NCBI RefSeq assembly: GCF_042850945.1
Contig: NZ_AP031496.1
Location: 434,001 to 498,000, forward strand
Length of the DNA: 64,000 nt
Source of the DNA: Halioxenophilus aromaticivorans
GTDB taxonomy: Bacteria > Pseudomonadota > Gammaproteobacteria > Pseudomonadales > Cellvibrionaceae
Direction: 5' to 3'
Part shown: one piece after another, positions 23,474 to 32,284 of the stretch
Position numbering within the stretch: the first letter of the stretch is position 1
Layout of the letters: each line of letters begins with the position of its first letter
Position numbers and translations under genes: made by a program
Notes under the pieces: model-generated
Told to the model about the DNA's origin: nothing
What the model saw: only the letters and a program-made list of their open reading frames with translations
Database searches by the model: none

Positions 23474-23847
23474 GACTTAGTCCGAATATACAAGATGCTA
23501 AATTTGTAGCATGTGCTAAAAATTTAGCACTTTGGCAGGTAATGTCAAGTCCCGTAACAGGTGTGCGTGAAGGGGGGCGTTGATCGGCGTTAGTAAGAAG
23601 AATTTATCTTGGTTGATTTACTGCCAATGCGCTAAGCACTGATTGCATGTATCAATTCCAGTCTTCACCATGTTTGTAGTGTGCGCTAGCACATTGTTGC
23701 GGACCTCCCTGAGCGTTTGAACTTGCCAATAGGAGAAGCTGATGAGTTATAGCAATAGTTAAATGGGAGGACCTTAGAGTGTCCGAACTACGCAGTATGA
23801 CAATAGGCATACGTCGTGGGTGAGCATAACAGCCTCTGATGTGCCGT
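23474..23847. other. Intergenic region 23474-23847
   Basis: 374 bp between the blaI-like gene and the end of the LbtU-like gene. The left end contains the BlaI-type operators. A further imperfect palindrome, TGTGCGCTAGCACA, lies at 23680-23693. It shares the TAGCAC half-site but is 180 bp away, so its role is doubtful. I see no gene. Confidence 0.5.
23495..23530. promoter_or_regulatory. Two abutting 18-bp palindromes: probable BlaI-type operator pair
   Basis: ATGCTA-N6-TAGCAT (23495-23512) is followed without a gap by GTGCTA-N6-TAGCAC (23513-23530). Both share the half-site TGCTA and the same spacing, as expected for two adjacent dimer sites. They lie directly upstream of the BlaI-family repressor gene, where they would cover the promoter. 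Confidence 0.75.
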
Positions 23848-25062
23848 TTAGAAACTGTATTCCAGCTCCAACTGGATTAACTTCTGTGGCGCGCCTTCAA
23901 AGTCTTTGGTCCTTGAGGCTTCTAAAATACCGTACAGCGAGCGCCACAGGTTGGCCTGGTAGGCGAGGCCGATCAGTTCGCTATCCATATACAATTGTTC
24001 GGCATTTTGGCTTTGGCTCCACAGTAGTGCTAGTGCGCTTTCCTCGCCGGTATCCAGGCCAATTTCGATGTGCCAGGCACTGGGTTTCGCAGGCCAGGTG
24101 ATGTCGCCATCCAGGTCACCTTCTTCTAAATGTTTTAACGCCTGTATGTATTCAGCGCCTAGCCACCAGCCGTCGCCTTCGTAGCTGGCGTAGGTTGCCA
24201 GGCCGGGGATGCTGCGTAGGCCGTCGTGGGGGATAAACGGGTCAGCGTCGGCGATATGCGATACCCAGGAAATACCCAAGTAACCGTCGTTACCGTTGAC
24301 AGAAAAGTCGACGCCATAACGATTTTTTTCATAGATCAACTCTTCGTCATCGTCGTCATCATTACCTTCGATGTAATCGTAGGCCTCGCCGCGATAGCCA
24401 AACACTCGTGCGCTGAGGTTGTTGGTTTCTGCCGACAGCATCAGCATTTGGTCGCTGCTGAGGCTACCCAAATCTTCGGTTAACGCGATGGACAATAAAT
24501 TGGTATCGTAGGAACCAAAATAGGCGTACTGACTGCCGTAACTTAATTGGATGTTGTGGCGTTTGTTGAGTATCCAGTAGGCGTAATATTCATCGAAGTC
24601 CAGCTGGCTTTCGGTATCTTGCCATAGTGTGGTGTATAAACCGAAACGTTTAAATTGTGCGGTAATTTCTGAGTAGAAATAGGGTTGGTCGGAATCCAGT
24701 CTGCCGCCGTCGGCGGCCGAGCCCTCCAGCACAAAGGGCGCTACCAGGCCACCAGAGATTGCCAAGAATGTGTCCTGATTGGGCACGGGTATTGGAGAGT
24801 CTGTTTCTATTCTCGCACGGTCTATTTTGGTGGCAGTATCAGCACTGGGTGTGACGCGTTGTTGCCGAGTTGCCACCAAAGTGGCTGGGGTTTTGGGTTG
24901 GAAACGGTTAAATACCTTTGGTGGCGGTATGGGCTGCGGGGCATTGGAGGGTAGTTTGATGTAATCGTCGGCGTGACCAGTGGCCAGGGTGCTAGCCGAG
25001 GCTAGGCACCCTAAGATAAGCGCGCAGGCACGCTTACATTTAACACCACCGCGAAAAAACAT
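23848..25062 (-). CDS. LbtU-family outer-membrane siderophore-type porin
   Basis: A 404-residue outer-membrane beta-barrel. A signal peptide (CKRACALILGCLASASTLATGHA) precedes a periplasmic Pro-rich segment and a barrel of alternating strands ending in the outer-membrane signature YSF. Landmarks resemble Legionella LbtU, a TonB-independent legiobactin receptor: YGSQYAYFGSYDTNLLSIAL, SWVSHIADADPF, GWWLGAEYIQAL and WPAKPSAWHIEIGL. An acidic loop (NDDDDDEEL) could bind cations. Its start codon overlaps the NRPS stop by one base (TAATG), so it is translationally coupled to it. It may therefore pass the peptide product across the outer membrane, outward or inward (inference). Confidence 0.75.
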   Translation of the reverse strand: MFFRGGVKCKRACALILGCLASASTLATGHADDYIKLPSNAPQPIPPPKVFNRFQPKTPATLVATRQQRVTPSADTATKIDRARIETDSPIPVPNQDTFLAISGGLVAPFVLEGSAADGGRLDSDQPYFYSEITAQFKRFGLYTTLWQDTESQLDFDEYYAYWILNKRHNIQLSYGSQYAYFGSYDTNLLSIALTEDLGSLSSDQMLMLSAETNNLSARVFGYRGEAYDYIEGNDDDDDEELIYEKNRYGVDFSVNGNDGYLGISWVSHIADADPFIPHDGLRSIPGLATYASYEGDGWWLGAEYIQALKHLEEGDLDGDITWPAKPSAWHIEIGLDTGEESALALLWSQSQNAEQLYMDSELIGLAYQANLWRSLYGILEASRTKDFEGAPQKLIQLELEYSF

Positions 25063-28000
25063 TAGCCGTCCAAGGCCGTTCGGGCCACCAAGTCGGTTTC
25101 TTTGGGCGGGGGAGGCACCGAAACATCGGTGAGCGTGGCTTTTGGCTTTTTAAGCTCGCGATGTTGGTATTGCGCTGCCTGCTCATTAAGCAGTGCGATG
25201 GGCTCCGCCGGATTACCGCGCCATGCGGTTTGGTGGGTTAAGGTTTCCCCTTTCATAACAAAGGCATCGGCGCCGGCCAAAATGTTGTTCTCGGTGCGCA
25301 CGCCATAGTGTAAAAACGCTTGCACATCCAGTACGCATTGGTGGCCTACTTTAATATGGTCGGATTTGAAAATACCGTCTTCCAAGGAGTGCGACTGCAT
25401 AAACGAGTGCGCGTTAAGGTTGCAATAATCGCCGTATTCCACCAACGTTTTTTCCGAGATGCCAACGCCGTCGTCAAATACCATTTTGCCCACTTTAATA
25501 CCCAGTGCGCGGTTAAGGAGGTTACGCATTGGGGTGCCTTTCCACATCCGTTTCAATGGCGTTTCACTTAATTTCCAATAGCGCTCCACCGACCAATAGC
25601 GTGGGTCGTAAATGGATACCAGCATGGGCTGCATTCGGCCAAAGCCCAAGGCTGCGCGCTCAACAAAAATAAACCAGGCTAGGGTAAATGCCAACTCTGC
25701 CATTAGCGCCAGCAGCCAGACGCCTGCGCCGTACATGTTATCCACCACGGCGGCTACGGAGGCTATTACCACCGTGCCGTACATGGCCACTAAATTGGAG
25801 CCTAAAAACAGCAGCATGCTAATAATATTGTGGCGATTTTTGGCCCCCAGACGCTGTTCTCTAAGGCGCGATTCCGAGGCAGTTTCGATGCCCTCGGCGG
25901 ATTCCACTGCGCGGGGGATTTCAAAGCTGGGCGAGCCTAACAAGCCGGTATTTTCTTTGATTTTACCGTCTATGGGTAACATCACTTTGGTGGCCAGCAG
26001 GCAGTTATTGCCCACCTGCGCCTCTGCTGGGTAGTAGAGCGCGTTGCCCATAAATAAATCTCGGCCAATGTTCACCGGCTGTAAACAAAACGCGGTGCTG
26101 GACTCTTGAAGGTTTAAGATTTTTAAACCGTCGGACACCATGGTGCGTTCGCCAATGGAACACAGTAACGGGTTATCTTGTTGCTGGTTTACGCCAAAGT
26201 TGGAGCCGGTTTGGAATACCTTGCCCAGCTTGTAGCCCAGCCACTGCATGTAGGTGGTGACGTAGGAGCTATCGCCAAACAGTGTGGTGTAAAACGGGAT
26301 ATTGCTTACCCGTTTTATATACCGAGCCACGGCGTAGTGAACGCCATACATCACATACTGCTTACCCGGTTTAATAAATCGGTTAGCAATACGGGTAAAA
26401 CAAAACGTGCTGGCAAGCCCTGCGATAAGGGTGCCAAAAAATAACACGGCCACCTCGTCGAAAAGGGTGATAAACGACGTTGCCGATAAATTTTCGAACT
26501 GCGGTAATGCCAGCCAGGATGCGAACCACCACAGGACCACCACAAAGGCCGGCGTTAAAATCCAAAATGGCAAAATCAATTGCGACAGTGAATACAACAC
26601 CAATCGGCTGCGGCTAACCTGCTCGCTGCCGCCGTAACGAAAGTTAGACTCTGTGGGGCTGGCTGGGTTGCCGTGGTAGCTGGCGTTGGCACAAATGGCT
26701 TGGCCCTCGAGCAAACACGAGGCGTGGGCCAACTGCGCGTTGTCGCCCATGCGGGTATTGATATCCAAAACCGATCCCTCGCCCACTACCACATTACTGC
26801 CAAGTTCAATGGTGCCGGTGATTAAGCGATTTGAGCGCGCTTTGTAGGTGGCCAGTATGGAATCCTGCCGCACCACGGTGTGATCGCCTATGGCAATCAA
26901 ATCGGTACATAGGGGCATTTCACGGCACTCTATCACCACGTTGTTGCCGATTCTTGCGCCCAGCATGCGCAGATACACGTTGTACAGCGGGGTGCCGCGA
27001 AACATCAACATAGGGCTCATTTGTACCAGTAACCGAGCCAGCCAAAAACGAAAGTACTGACGGCTCCACAGGGGAATTTGCTGTTGCTGCCAGCGGCCAA
27101 TTAACAGCCATTTGGCGGCCACGGAGAAAGCCGTCCAGCCGATAAAGGTGGCGCTTCCGGCAGCGGCAGTGCGAGTAAATACGCCAACCGCAGAATCTGC
27201 TTCAGTAACCCAGCCAATCACCGGCCAGCCCAACGCCACCGTGGCTACCATTACCGTGAGATACACGGCCATTTGGGCACAGCCGCACAGCCAGTAGGCT
27301 ATTCGTCCGGGCGTATACCAAGCCTCTTGGTGAACGCCCAGGTTGGCATCGGCTTGGCTGCTGTTCAGTGTCTCGGCCAAGGCGGCCACCGTGGGGCTGG
27401 TGTAAAAATCTTTAATGGCGATGGCGTGTTGCGGTAGGCGCGCACGCAGTGTTGCGCCCAGCTTGGCCATAAGCAGTGAGGTTGCGCCCAGGTCATCAAA
27501 AAAGTGATCCTGCACCGAGACTTTATCCAGTTGCAGTAATTCGGCCAGGGCATGGCAGATTTCTCGCTCCAGCTCGGTACTGGCTTCTACGTGTACCCGA
27601 TTACCGGCGTTCATGCGCTGCCCCTGGGGTTTGGGCAGCGCCTTGCGGTTGGCCTTATCGCTGCTGAGCATGGGTATGGTGGCCAAGGGCTCGTAATACG
27701 CTGGCACCATGTAAGCGGGCAGCTCTGCTCGTAAAAACGCGACTATTTCGTCTTGGCAGGGTGGGGCATCACCGTTGCCCGCAGTGTAATAGGCCACCAG
27801 TTCTTTGGCCCCCGGCATGGGCTCAAAGGTATCTACCACGGCCTGGCCAATACCGGGTAGGCGCAGCAGTGTGGATTCGATCTCTGTCAGCTCTATTCGA
27901 TAGCCGCGCACCTTAACCTGCAAGTCAATGCGGCCACGATATTCTACATCGCCCCTGGGGTTGATTGCGCCCAGGTCGCCGGTGCGATAGATCATGCCAC

Positions 28001-29219
28001 TGGGGTTGTTGGGCACGTTGATGTGGTCTGGGATAAACGCTTTGGCCGTTTGCTCGGGCCGATTTAAATAGCCCTGGGCCAGGCCAATGCCGGCAACACA
28101 GATTTCACCCTCCTGGCCCATTGGCAATAAGGCTTGGGTGTCTGGGTCGAGCACCAAAACAGTATAGGTGGGTAAGGGTTTACCAATAGTAACGGCTTCG
28201 CCCGGTTGGGAAAATTTTAAGGTGGCGGTAACGGTGGTTTCTGTTGGCCCATAGGCGTTTAAAATGGCGCGCTGGGGCGACCACCAACGTTCGATTAAAT
28301 CCCTGGGGCAGGCCTCGCCGGAAACAATCAGCAGCCTGAGTGCTGGCAAATCTTGGTCGATGGTTTGTAGCAGCGTGGGTACACAGCACATGGCCGTGGC
28401 TTGGTTGGTTTGCAAAAACGTGTGTAGGTCGTCACCCAGAAGACTGCTGCCGGTTTGATTGGGCAGCAGGGTGGCGCCCACGGCCAAGGGTACCCAGATC
28501 TCTTCAACGGCAAAATCAAAGGCGATGGTTAACCCTTGGTAAACTCGATCGTTGCTTTGGTAGCCATACACCTCGCAGGCCACGGCAATAAAATTCACTA
28601 TATTGGCCTGGCTTATGGGGACGCCCTTGGGTTTACCCGTGGAGCCTGAGGTATAAATAATATAGGCCAACTGCGAGTCACAGGCTGCGTTGGCCAACGC
28701 CGGGCGCAGGCTAGAGCATTGGGCTAAGGCCTGGCTTATGTCATCCAATGCGATTACTGCAATGTCGAGCTCAGTGAGCGGCTCGCCAAATTGCTTCTGC
28801 GTTAGCAATAATCTGACCTTGGCGTCTTCTACAATGAAATCGATGCGATCTTGCGGAAAGGATGGGTCTAGAGGTACGTAAGCGGCGTGTATTTTTTGCA
28901 CCGCCAGCATGGCGATGTAACTCCAGGCGCTCTTATCCAGCAATAAGGCGATAACATCACCTGGGCCGTAGCCTTGTTGCATTAGCCAGTGAGCCAATTG
29001 ATTGGCCCGTGCGTCCAACTGCGGGTAGGTGAGACAACCCTCTTGGCTATCCACCGCCAAGTGATCACTCTGGCCGCTGCCGATGAACTCATCCACTTTC
29101 GTCTCAAATAAATGGTGCATGCGCAGGCCCGGCTGCCAGCGCGAGTGGTTGTTAAAATCGGTTTGTACTAGCAAACCACGGGTGGCCATTTCGGCATCGA
29201 ATTGGTTGAGTGAGGTCAT
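25062..29219 (-). CDS. Pls/PosA-family single-module nonribosomal peptide synthetase
   Basis: A 1385-residue enzyme. An adenylation domain (about 30-520) has A3 YTSGSTGKPKGVP, A5 AYGPTETTV, A7 YRTGDLG, A8 KVRGYRIELTEIE and the A10 Lys in SSDKANRKALP. A carrier domain (about 535-610) has DDLGATSLL with the phosphopantetheine Ser. There is no condensation or thioesterase domain. Instead there is a large membrane region with several hydrophobic stretches and three left-handed beta-helix segments (GDHTVVRQDSIL; VNIGRDLFMGNA; VGHQCVLDVQAF). This is the layout of epsilon-poly-lysine synthetase and PosA, which polymerise one basic amino acid through its side-chain amine. A4 FDFAVEEIW keeps the Asp for alpha-amino acids. 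The ATG has no clear ribosome-binding site, and a GC hairpin precedes it. Confidence 0.88.
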   Translation of the reverse strand: MTSLNQFDAEMATRGLLVQTDFNNHSRWQPGLRMHHLFETKVDEFIGSGQSDHLAVDSQEGCLTYPQLDARANQLAHWLMQQGYGPGDVIALLLDKSAWSYIAMLAVQKIHAAYVPLDPSFPQDRIDFIVEDAKVRLLLTQKQFGEPLTELDIAVIALDDISQALAQCSSLRPALANAACDSQLAYIIYTSGSTGKPKGVPISQANIVNFIAVACEVYGYQSNDRVYQGLTIAFDFAVEEIWVPLAVGATLLPNQTGSSLLGDDLHTFLQTNQATAMCCVPTLLQTIDQDLPALRLLIVSGEACPRDLIERWWSPQRAILNAYGPTETTVTATLKFSQPGEAVTIGKPLPTYTVLVLDPDTQALLPMGQEGEICVAGIGLAQGYLNRPEQTAKAFIPDHINVPNNPSGMIYRTGDLGAINPRGDVEYRGRIDLQVKVRGYRIELTEIESTLLRLPGIGQAVVDTFEPMPGAKELVAYYTAGNGDAPPCQDEIVAFLRAELPAYMVPAYYEPLATIPMLSSDKANRKALPKPQGQRMNAGNRVHVEASTELEREICHALAELLQLDKVSVQDHFFDDLGATSLLMAKLGATLRARLPQHAIAIKDFYTSPTVAALAETLNSSQADANLGVHQEAWYTPGRIAYWLCGCAQMAVYLTVMVATVALGWPVIGWVTEADSAVGVFTRTAAAGSATFIGWTAFSVAAKWLLIGRWQQQQIPLWSRQYFRFWLARLLVQMSPMLMFRGTPLYNVYLRMLGARIGNNVVIECREMPLCTDLIAIGDHTVVRQDSILATYKARSNRLITGTIELGSNVVVGEGSVLDINTRMGDNAQLAHASCLLEGQAICANASYHGNPASPTESNFRYGGSEQVSRSRLVLYSLSQLILPFWILTPAFVVVLWWFASWLALPQFENLSATSFITLFDEVAVLFFGTLIAGLASTFCFTRIANRFIKPGKQYVMYGVHYAVARYIKRVSNIPFYTTLFGDSSYVTTYMQWLGYKLGKVFQTGSNFGVNQQQDNPLLCSIGERTMVSDGLKILNLQESSTAFCLQPVNIGRDLFMGNALYYPAEAQVGNNCLLATKVMLPIDGKIKENTGLLGSPSFEIPRAVESAEGIETASESRLREQRLGAKNRHNIISMLLFLGSNLVAMYGTVVIASVAAVVDNMYGAGVWLLALMAELAFTLAWFIFVERAALGFGRMQPMLVSIYDPRYWSVERYWKLSETPLKRMWKGTPMRNLLNRALGIKVGKMVFDDGVGISEKTLVEYGDYCNLNAHSFMQSHSLEDGIFKSDHIKVGHQCVLDVQAFLHYGVRTENNILAGADAFVMKGETLTHQTAWRGNPAEPIALLNEQAAQYQHRELKKPKATLTDVSVPPPPKETDLVARTALDG

Positions 29220-29228
29220 AATAAAGTG

Positions 29229-29247
29229 GGGCGGCCTGCTGCCGCCC
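29229..29247 (-). promoter_or_regulatory. GC-rich hairpin between the aminotransferase and the NRPS gene
   Basis: GGGCGGC (29229-29235) pairs with GCCGCCC (29241-29247) around a 5-nt loop. It lies 10 nt upstream of the NRPS ATG on the minus strand, where a ribosome-binding site would be expected and none is seen. It could limit translation or stabilise a processed transcript. No T-run follows, so it is not a standard terminator. Confidence 0.45.
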
Positions 29248-29296
29248 AAATATAAAAAGAAATGAACTACAAAAGAGTGACGTTAATAAGCGCTTG

Positions 29297-30634
29297 TTAC
29301 AAATTAATGGCGCTGGCGAGCGCTACATCGTTACGCTGAGTGTCGAGATCTACTTTGATAGGGCTAACCGAAGGCCGTTTTCCGGTAACTTGGCGCACGC
29401 TGCGCTGCAATATTTCTAAGCCGTTTACCAAAGTGGTTTCAGGTGTGTTGAGTGGCGCCAACACCTTAACCACTTCATCATAGGGGCCGCTGGTTTCAAT
29501 AACTAAGCCGTGGGCAAAGCACTGCTTGGTTATTTTACTGGCAAGTTGGCCGCAGCCAACGTCGATGCCATTCATCATGCCTCGTCCTTTTAAGCGGGCA
29601 TTGGGGATAAGATCAATCAAATCTTGCAAGTGACTGCGTACGATTTCACCGTTGCCAGAGATTTGCTGTTGAAACACATTGTTTGACCAGTATTTCTCTA
29701 GGGTAACCTGGGCAGTAACAAATGCGTGGGTGTTGCCACGGAAAGTACCGTTATGTTCGGCTGGTTGCCATTGATCCAGCTCTGGTTTTATCAACACCAG
29801 AGCCATAGGCAGACCGTATCCGGAAATAGATTTCGATAGGGTAACCATATCCGGTGTAATGCCTAGGGTTTCAAAACTAAAAAAGCTGCCGGTACGGCCA
29901 CAGCCAGCTTGTATGTCATCCACAATCAATAGGATGCCATGCCGCTGTGCGATTGCTGCCAGCTTTTGTAGCCAGGCAGCGCTTGCGCAATTTAAGCCGC
30001 CTTCACCTTGCACGGTTTCTAAAATAAACGCGGCAGGGGTTTCCACACCACTAGAGGGGTCGGTAATCAGTTTTTCAATCATTACCGTCGTGTCTATGTC
30101 GTCACCATAATAACCATCGAACGGAACCCGGGAGACCCCGTGCAGAGCCTCGCCCATTCGGTTGTACTTATTACCTGTGGCCGCTAAAGCACCCAAGGTA
30201 ACGCCATGGAAACCATTGGTAAACGACATTACCGTGTTGCGGCCGGTTACTTTACGAGCCAGTTTCAGTGCAGCCTCAACCGCATTGGTGCCGGTTGGGC
30301 CAGTAAATTGCACTCGATAATTCAATTGGCGCGGGTCAAGAATTAAGCGCTTAAAGCTCTCAATAAAGCGTGCTTTGGGTGTACTGTAGAGGTCGAGACC
30401 CGCCGATAAACCACTGGTTTCAATGTGATTTATCAACGCGCGGCTCATGTCAGGGTCATTGTGGCCATAGTTTAAACTGCCGCAGGCGGCTAAAAAGTCA
30501 ATGTATTCGCAGCCATCGGTATCGGTAAGGATTGCGCCAGAAGCAGAAGCAAACACAGTATCAAAACTGCGGCAATAACCACGCGCGTCTGATTCGGTGT
30601 TATTTATAACATGTCGACCATCGTTGGTATCCAT
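29297..30634 (-). CDS. Diaminobutyrate-2-oxoglutarate aminotransferase (EctB/Dat family)
   Basis: A 445-residue PLP-dependent class III aminotransferase. CRSFDTVFASASGAILTD and YIDFLAACGSLNYGHNDP match EctB closely. FTGPTGTNAVEAALKLAR is the cofactor phosphate loop, LIVDDIQAGCGRTG holds the pyridine-binding Asp, and TLSKSISGYG contains the Schiff-base Lys268. The enzyme makes L-2,4-diaminobutyrate from aspartate semialdehyde with glutamate as amino donor. No ectA or ectC lies nearby, so ectoine is not the local product. The next gene, 78 bp downstream, is a single-module NRPS that could use diaminobutyrate as its monomer. Confidence 0.88.
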   Translation of the reverse strand: MDTNDGRHVINNTESDARGYCRSFDTVFASASGAILTDTDGCEYIDFLAACGSLNYGHNDPDMSRALINHIETSGLSAGLDLYSTPKARFIESFKRLILDPRQLNYRVQFTGPTGTNAVEAALKLARKVTGRNTVMSFTNGFHGVTLGALAATGNKYNRMGEALHGVSRVPFDGYYGDDIDTTVMIEKLITDPSSGVETPAAFILETVQGEGGLNCASAAWLQKLAAIAQRHGILLIVDDIQAGCGRTGSFFSFETLGITPDMVTLSKSISGYGLPMALVLIKPELDQWQPAEHNGTFRGNTHAFVTAQVTLEKYWSNNVFQQQISGNGEIVRSHLQDLIDLIPNARLKGRGMMNGIDVGCGQLASKITKQCFAHGLVIETSGPYDEVVKVLAPLNTPETTLVNGLEILQRSVRQVTGKRPSVSPIKVDLDTQRNDVALASAINL

Positions 30635-31169
30635 AACCTTCCCTCGGTTCTCTTATCAAGCGTAATGTGGTTGGCTTCTTACCTCAGGTATGGGTAAGAG
30701 GTTTATAATTAAGTTTGCTTATTTTTTGTTGCAGGTTTTTTTAAGCAGAGCCTATCCAACGAAGACAGGGATAGCCTTGTGGTTATAACTAAAAATTTAA
30801 GAGTTGGCTTGTGCCTTCGAAAGGCGGGGCGAATTTAACGCGATTTATTTTAAAAGCCTAATTTTTTTCTTATTCTTAATCATTCTTAACTAATGAGCCT
30901 GGGCGGCCAAAAAAATTAAGGGGGTTTTTATCAGAGCTTTGTGAAAAGATTGTGTCCGCCAGGTTTGCGCTGGCAAAAAAAATCTGTTTTGCAGTGACAT
31001 CTGTTAGATGGCGATTTATCGTTTGGTTATTCCGTATTCAAATAAAATGCGCCGTTTATAAAATAAAGCGGCGCATAACGTTAAAAATCACGTCGTAATG
31101 TAAAATATTTATGCAGTATTACTTGCTTGCGAACAATGCAAAAACAAAAAAATACAATTGCTGACAAAC
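30635..31169. other. Intergenic region 30635-31169
   Basis: 535 bp with no gene. The left part is the leader of the aminotransferase operon (minus strand; GGGAAGG ribosome-binding site). It includes CTTACC/GGGTAAG (about 30681-30701) and a CTATCC/GGATAG inverted repeat near 30750-30773. The right part contains the terminator of the tautomerase gene at 31047-31076. The rest is AT-rich with several T-tracts. Confidence 0.5.
31047..31076 (-). terminator. Intrinsic terminator after the tautomerase gene
   Basis: ATGCGCCG (31047-31054) pairs perfectly with CGGCGCAT (31069-31076). On the minus strand the stem is followed by TTTATTTG. It lies about 94 bp beyond the tautomerase stop codon. Confidence 0.6.
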
Positions 31170-31385
31170 TTACCCGTCAATTAAACTTTTAACATCGGCC
31201 AAAGTCAGGGCTTTGCCACCAACACCCCACTGACTATCGTTAACCTCTTTAATAATTACCCAGGTAACTTCTCGTAGCTTTTCGCTGGTGGTCTCTGTTA
31301 CGGATTGCGTAATCCTTTCAATAAGCAGTTCAGATTGCTCTGCGGAAAGCTCGTTCTTAAAAGTAGTAACTTCTATCAATGGCAT
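31170..31385 (-). CDS. 4-oxalocrotonate tautomerase-family protein
   Basis: A 71-residue protein beginning MPLIEV, which leaves the catalytic N-terminal Pro after Met removal. The pattern SAEQSELLIERITQSVTETTSEKL then VTWVIIKEVNDSQWGVGGKAL is the standard tautomerase fold, which works as a hexamer or trimer. The substrate is unknown. It follows the azoreductase gene by 84 bp on the same strand and has a GGGGC ribosome-binding site, so the two are probably co-expressed. Confidence 0.9.
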   Translation of the reverse strand: MPLIEVTTFKNELSAEQSELLIERITQSVTETTSEKLREVTWVIIKEVNDSQWGVGGKALTLADVKSLIDG

Positions 31386-31469
31386 TGTTTGCCCCTTTTT
31401 ATCAAAGTGTTAACTGGATTTTCTCTTGGTCTAGTAAAGCGCTTGCAGGCTGCTTTACACCGAACGTAT

Positions 31470-32111
31470 TCAGTGCGCGGCGGCTGTGAATTGCTCCGCA
31501 GTTTGTTTCGCTTGGCTAATCGCCGCCTGCTGTTGGGCAGCCGGGTCTTCCGTTAGCAGCGACGGTTGGTAGCGAATGGGTTTTACATCTGTGATACCAA
31601 TGGTTCCTAACCACCAGGCAAGGTAAGACGATTGGAAATCACTGCCGTACTTGGCCGGGGCACCCGGAGCAAACACACCACTGGTGTACACCACGGTGGC
31701 TGTTTTGTTTTCCAGCAGGCCAAAATAGCCCTGGGCTGGATCGAATCCAAACAACAGGCCGGGCTGTGTGATCAAGTCAATATAGTGTTTCAGTTTATAG
31801 GGCACGCCACCGTTCCACATGGGCACAGAGATGACGTACTCATCGGCCTGTGAAAAGCGCTCGCAAATAGCCACTACTTGGTCCCAGGCTGATAAGCGTT
31901 GCTGGTCCATTTCGCCAACCCCGAAAAACGTCATCTTGGCGGCGGCTTTGTCGCCGTCGAATTCGGGTAACGGGGTACGCCACAAATCCAAAACATCCAC
32001 TTTAATTTGCGGGTCGATTCGTGTTCTGGCTTCTATGTAGGTATTGGCCACCTGGGTGGATTGCGAATCCGTACCTCTTGGTGAGGCGATGATTTGCAGA
32101 ATGTTAGTCAT
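31470..32111 (-). CDS. azoR: FMN-dependent NADH-azoreductase / quinone reductase (AzoR-like)
   Basis: A 213-residue flavodoxin-fold reductase. The FMN phosphate loop is IIASPRGTDSQSTQVA, the flavin ring-binding segment is VPMWNGGVPYKLKHYIDLI (typical PMxNFxxPxxLKxxID), and YTSGVFAPGAPAKYG follows. Such enzymes reduce quinones or azo dyes with NAD(P)H. It is divergently transcribed from a CGNR-type regulator across a 173-bp region and followed by a tautomerase. This suggests a small detoxification unit controlled by the neighbour. Confidence 0.88.
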   Translation of the reverse strand: MTNILQIIASPRGTDSQSTQVANTYIEARTRIDPQIKVDVLDLWRTPLPEFDGDKAAAKMTFFGVGEMDQQRLSAWDQVVAICERFSQADEYVISVPMWNGGVPYKLKHYIDLITQPGLLFGFDPAQGYFGLLENKTATVVYTSGVFAPGAPAKYGSDFQSSYLAWWLGTIGITDVKPIRYQPSLLTEDPAAQQQAAISQAKQTAEQFTAAAH

Positions 32112-32284
32112 GTGATTACCTGCTGATAGTGTGTAGGGTGAGTTGAGCAGAGAGTTAACAAGTAACCCCCTAAGTTGGTTTACGCAGGTTATAATACGTA
32201 GGCGTGTGGCAAGGGTTACCGAGCCATGTGGCAGTTTTCTGATTTCATAGAAAGACGGGAGAAACTTGTGAGAAATACCGAATT

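Noticed and set aside
30945..31005. GCCAG/CTGGC hairpin with an eight-A run as terminator
   Set aside because: The A-run follows the stem on the plus strand; on the minus strand the T-run precedes the stem, so neither orientation gives a terminator.
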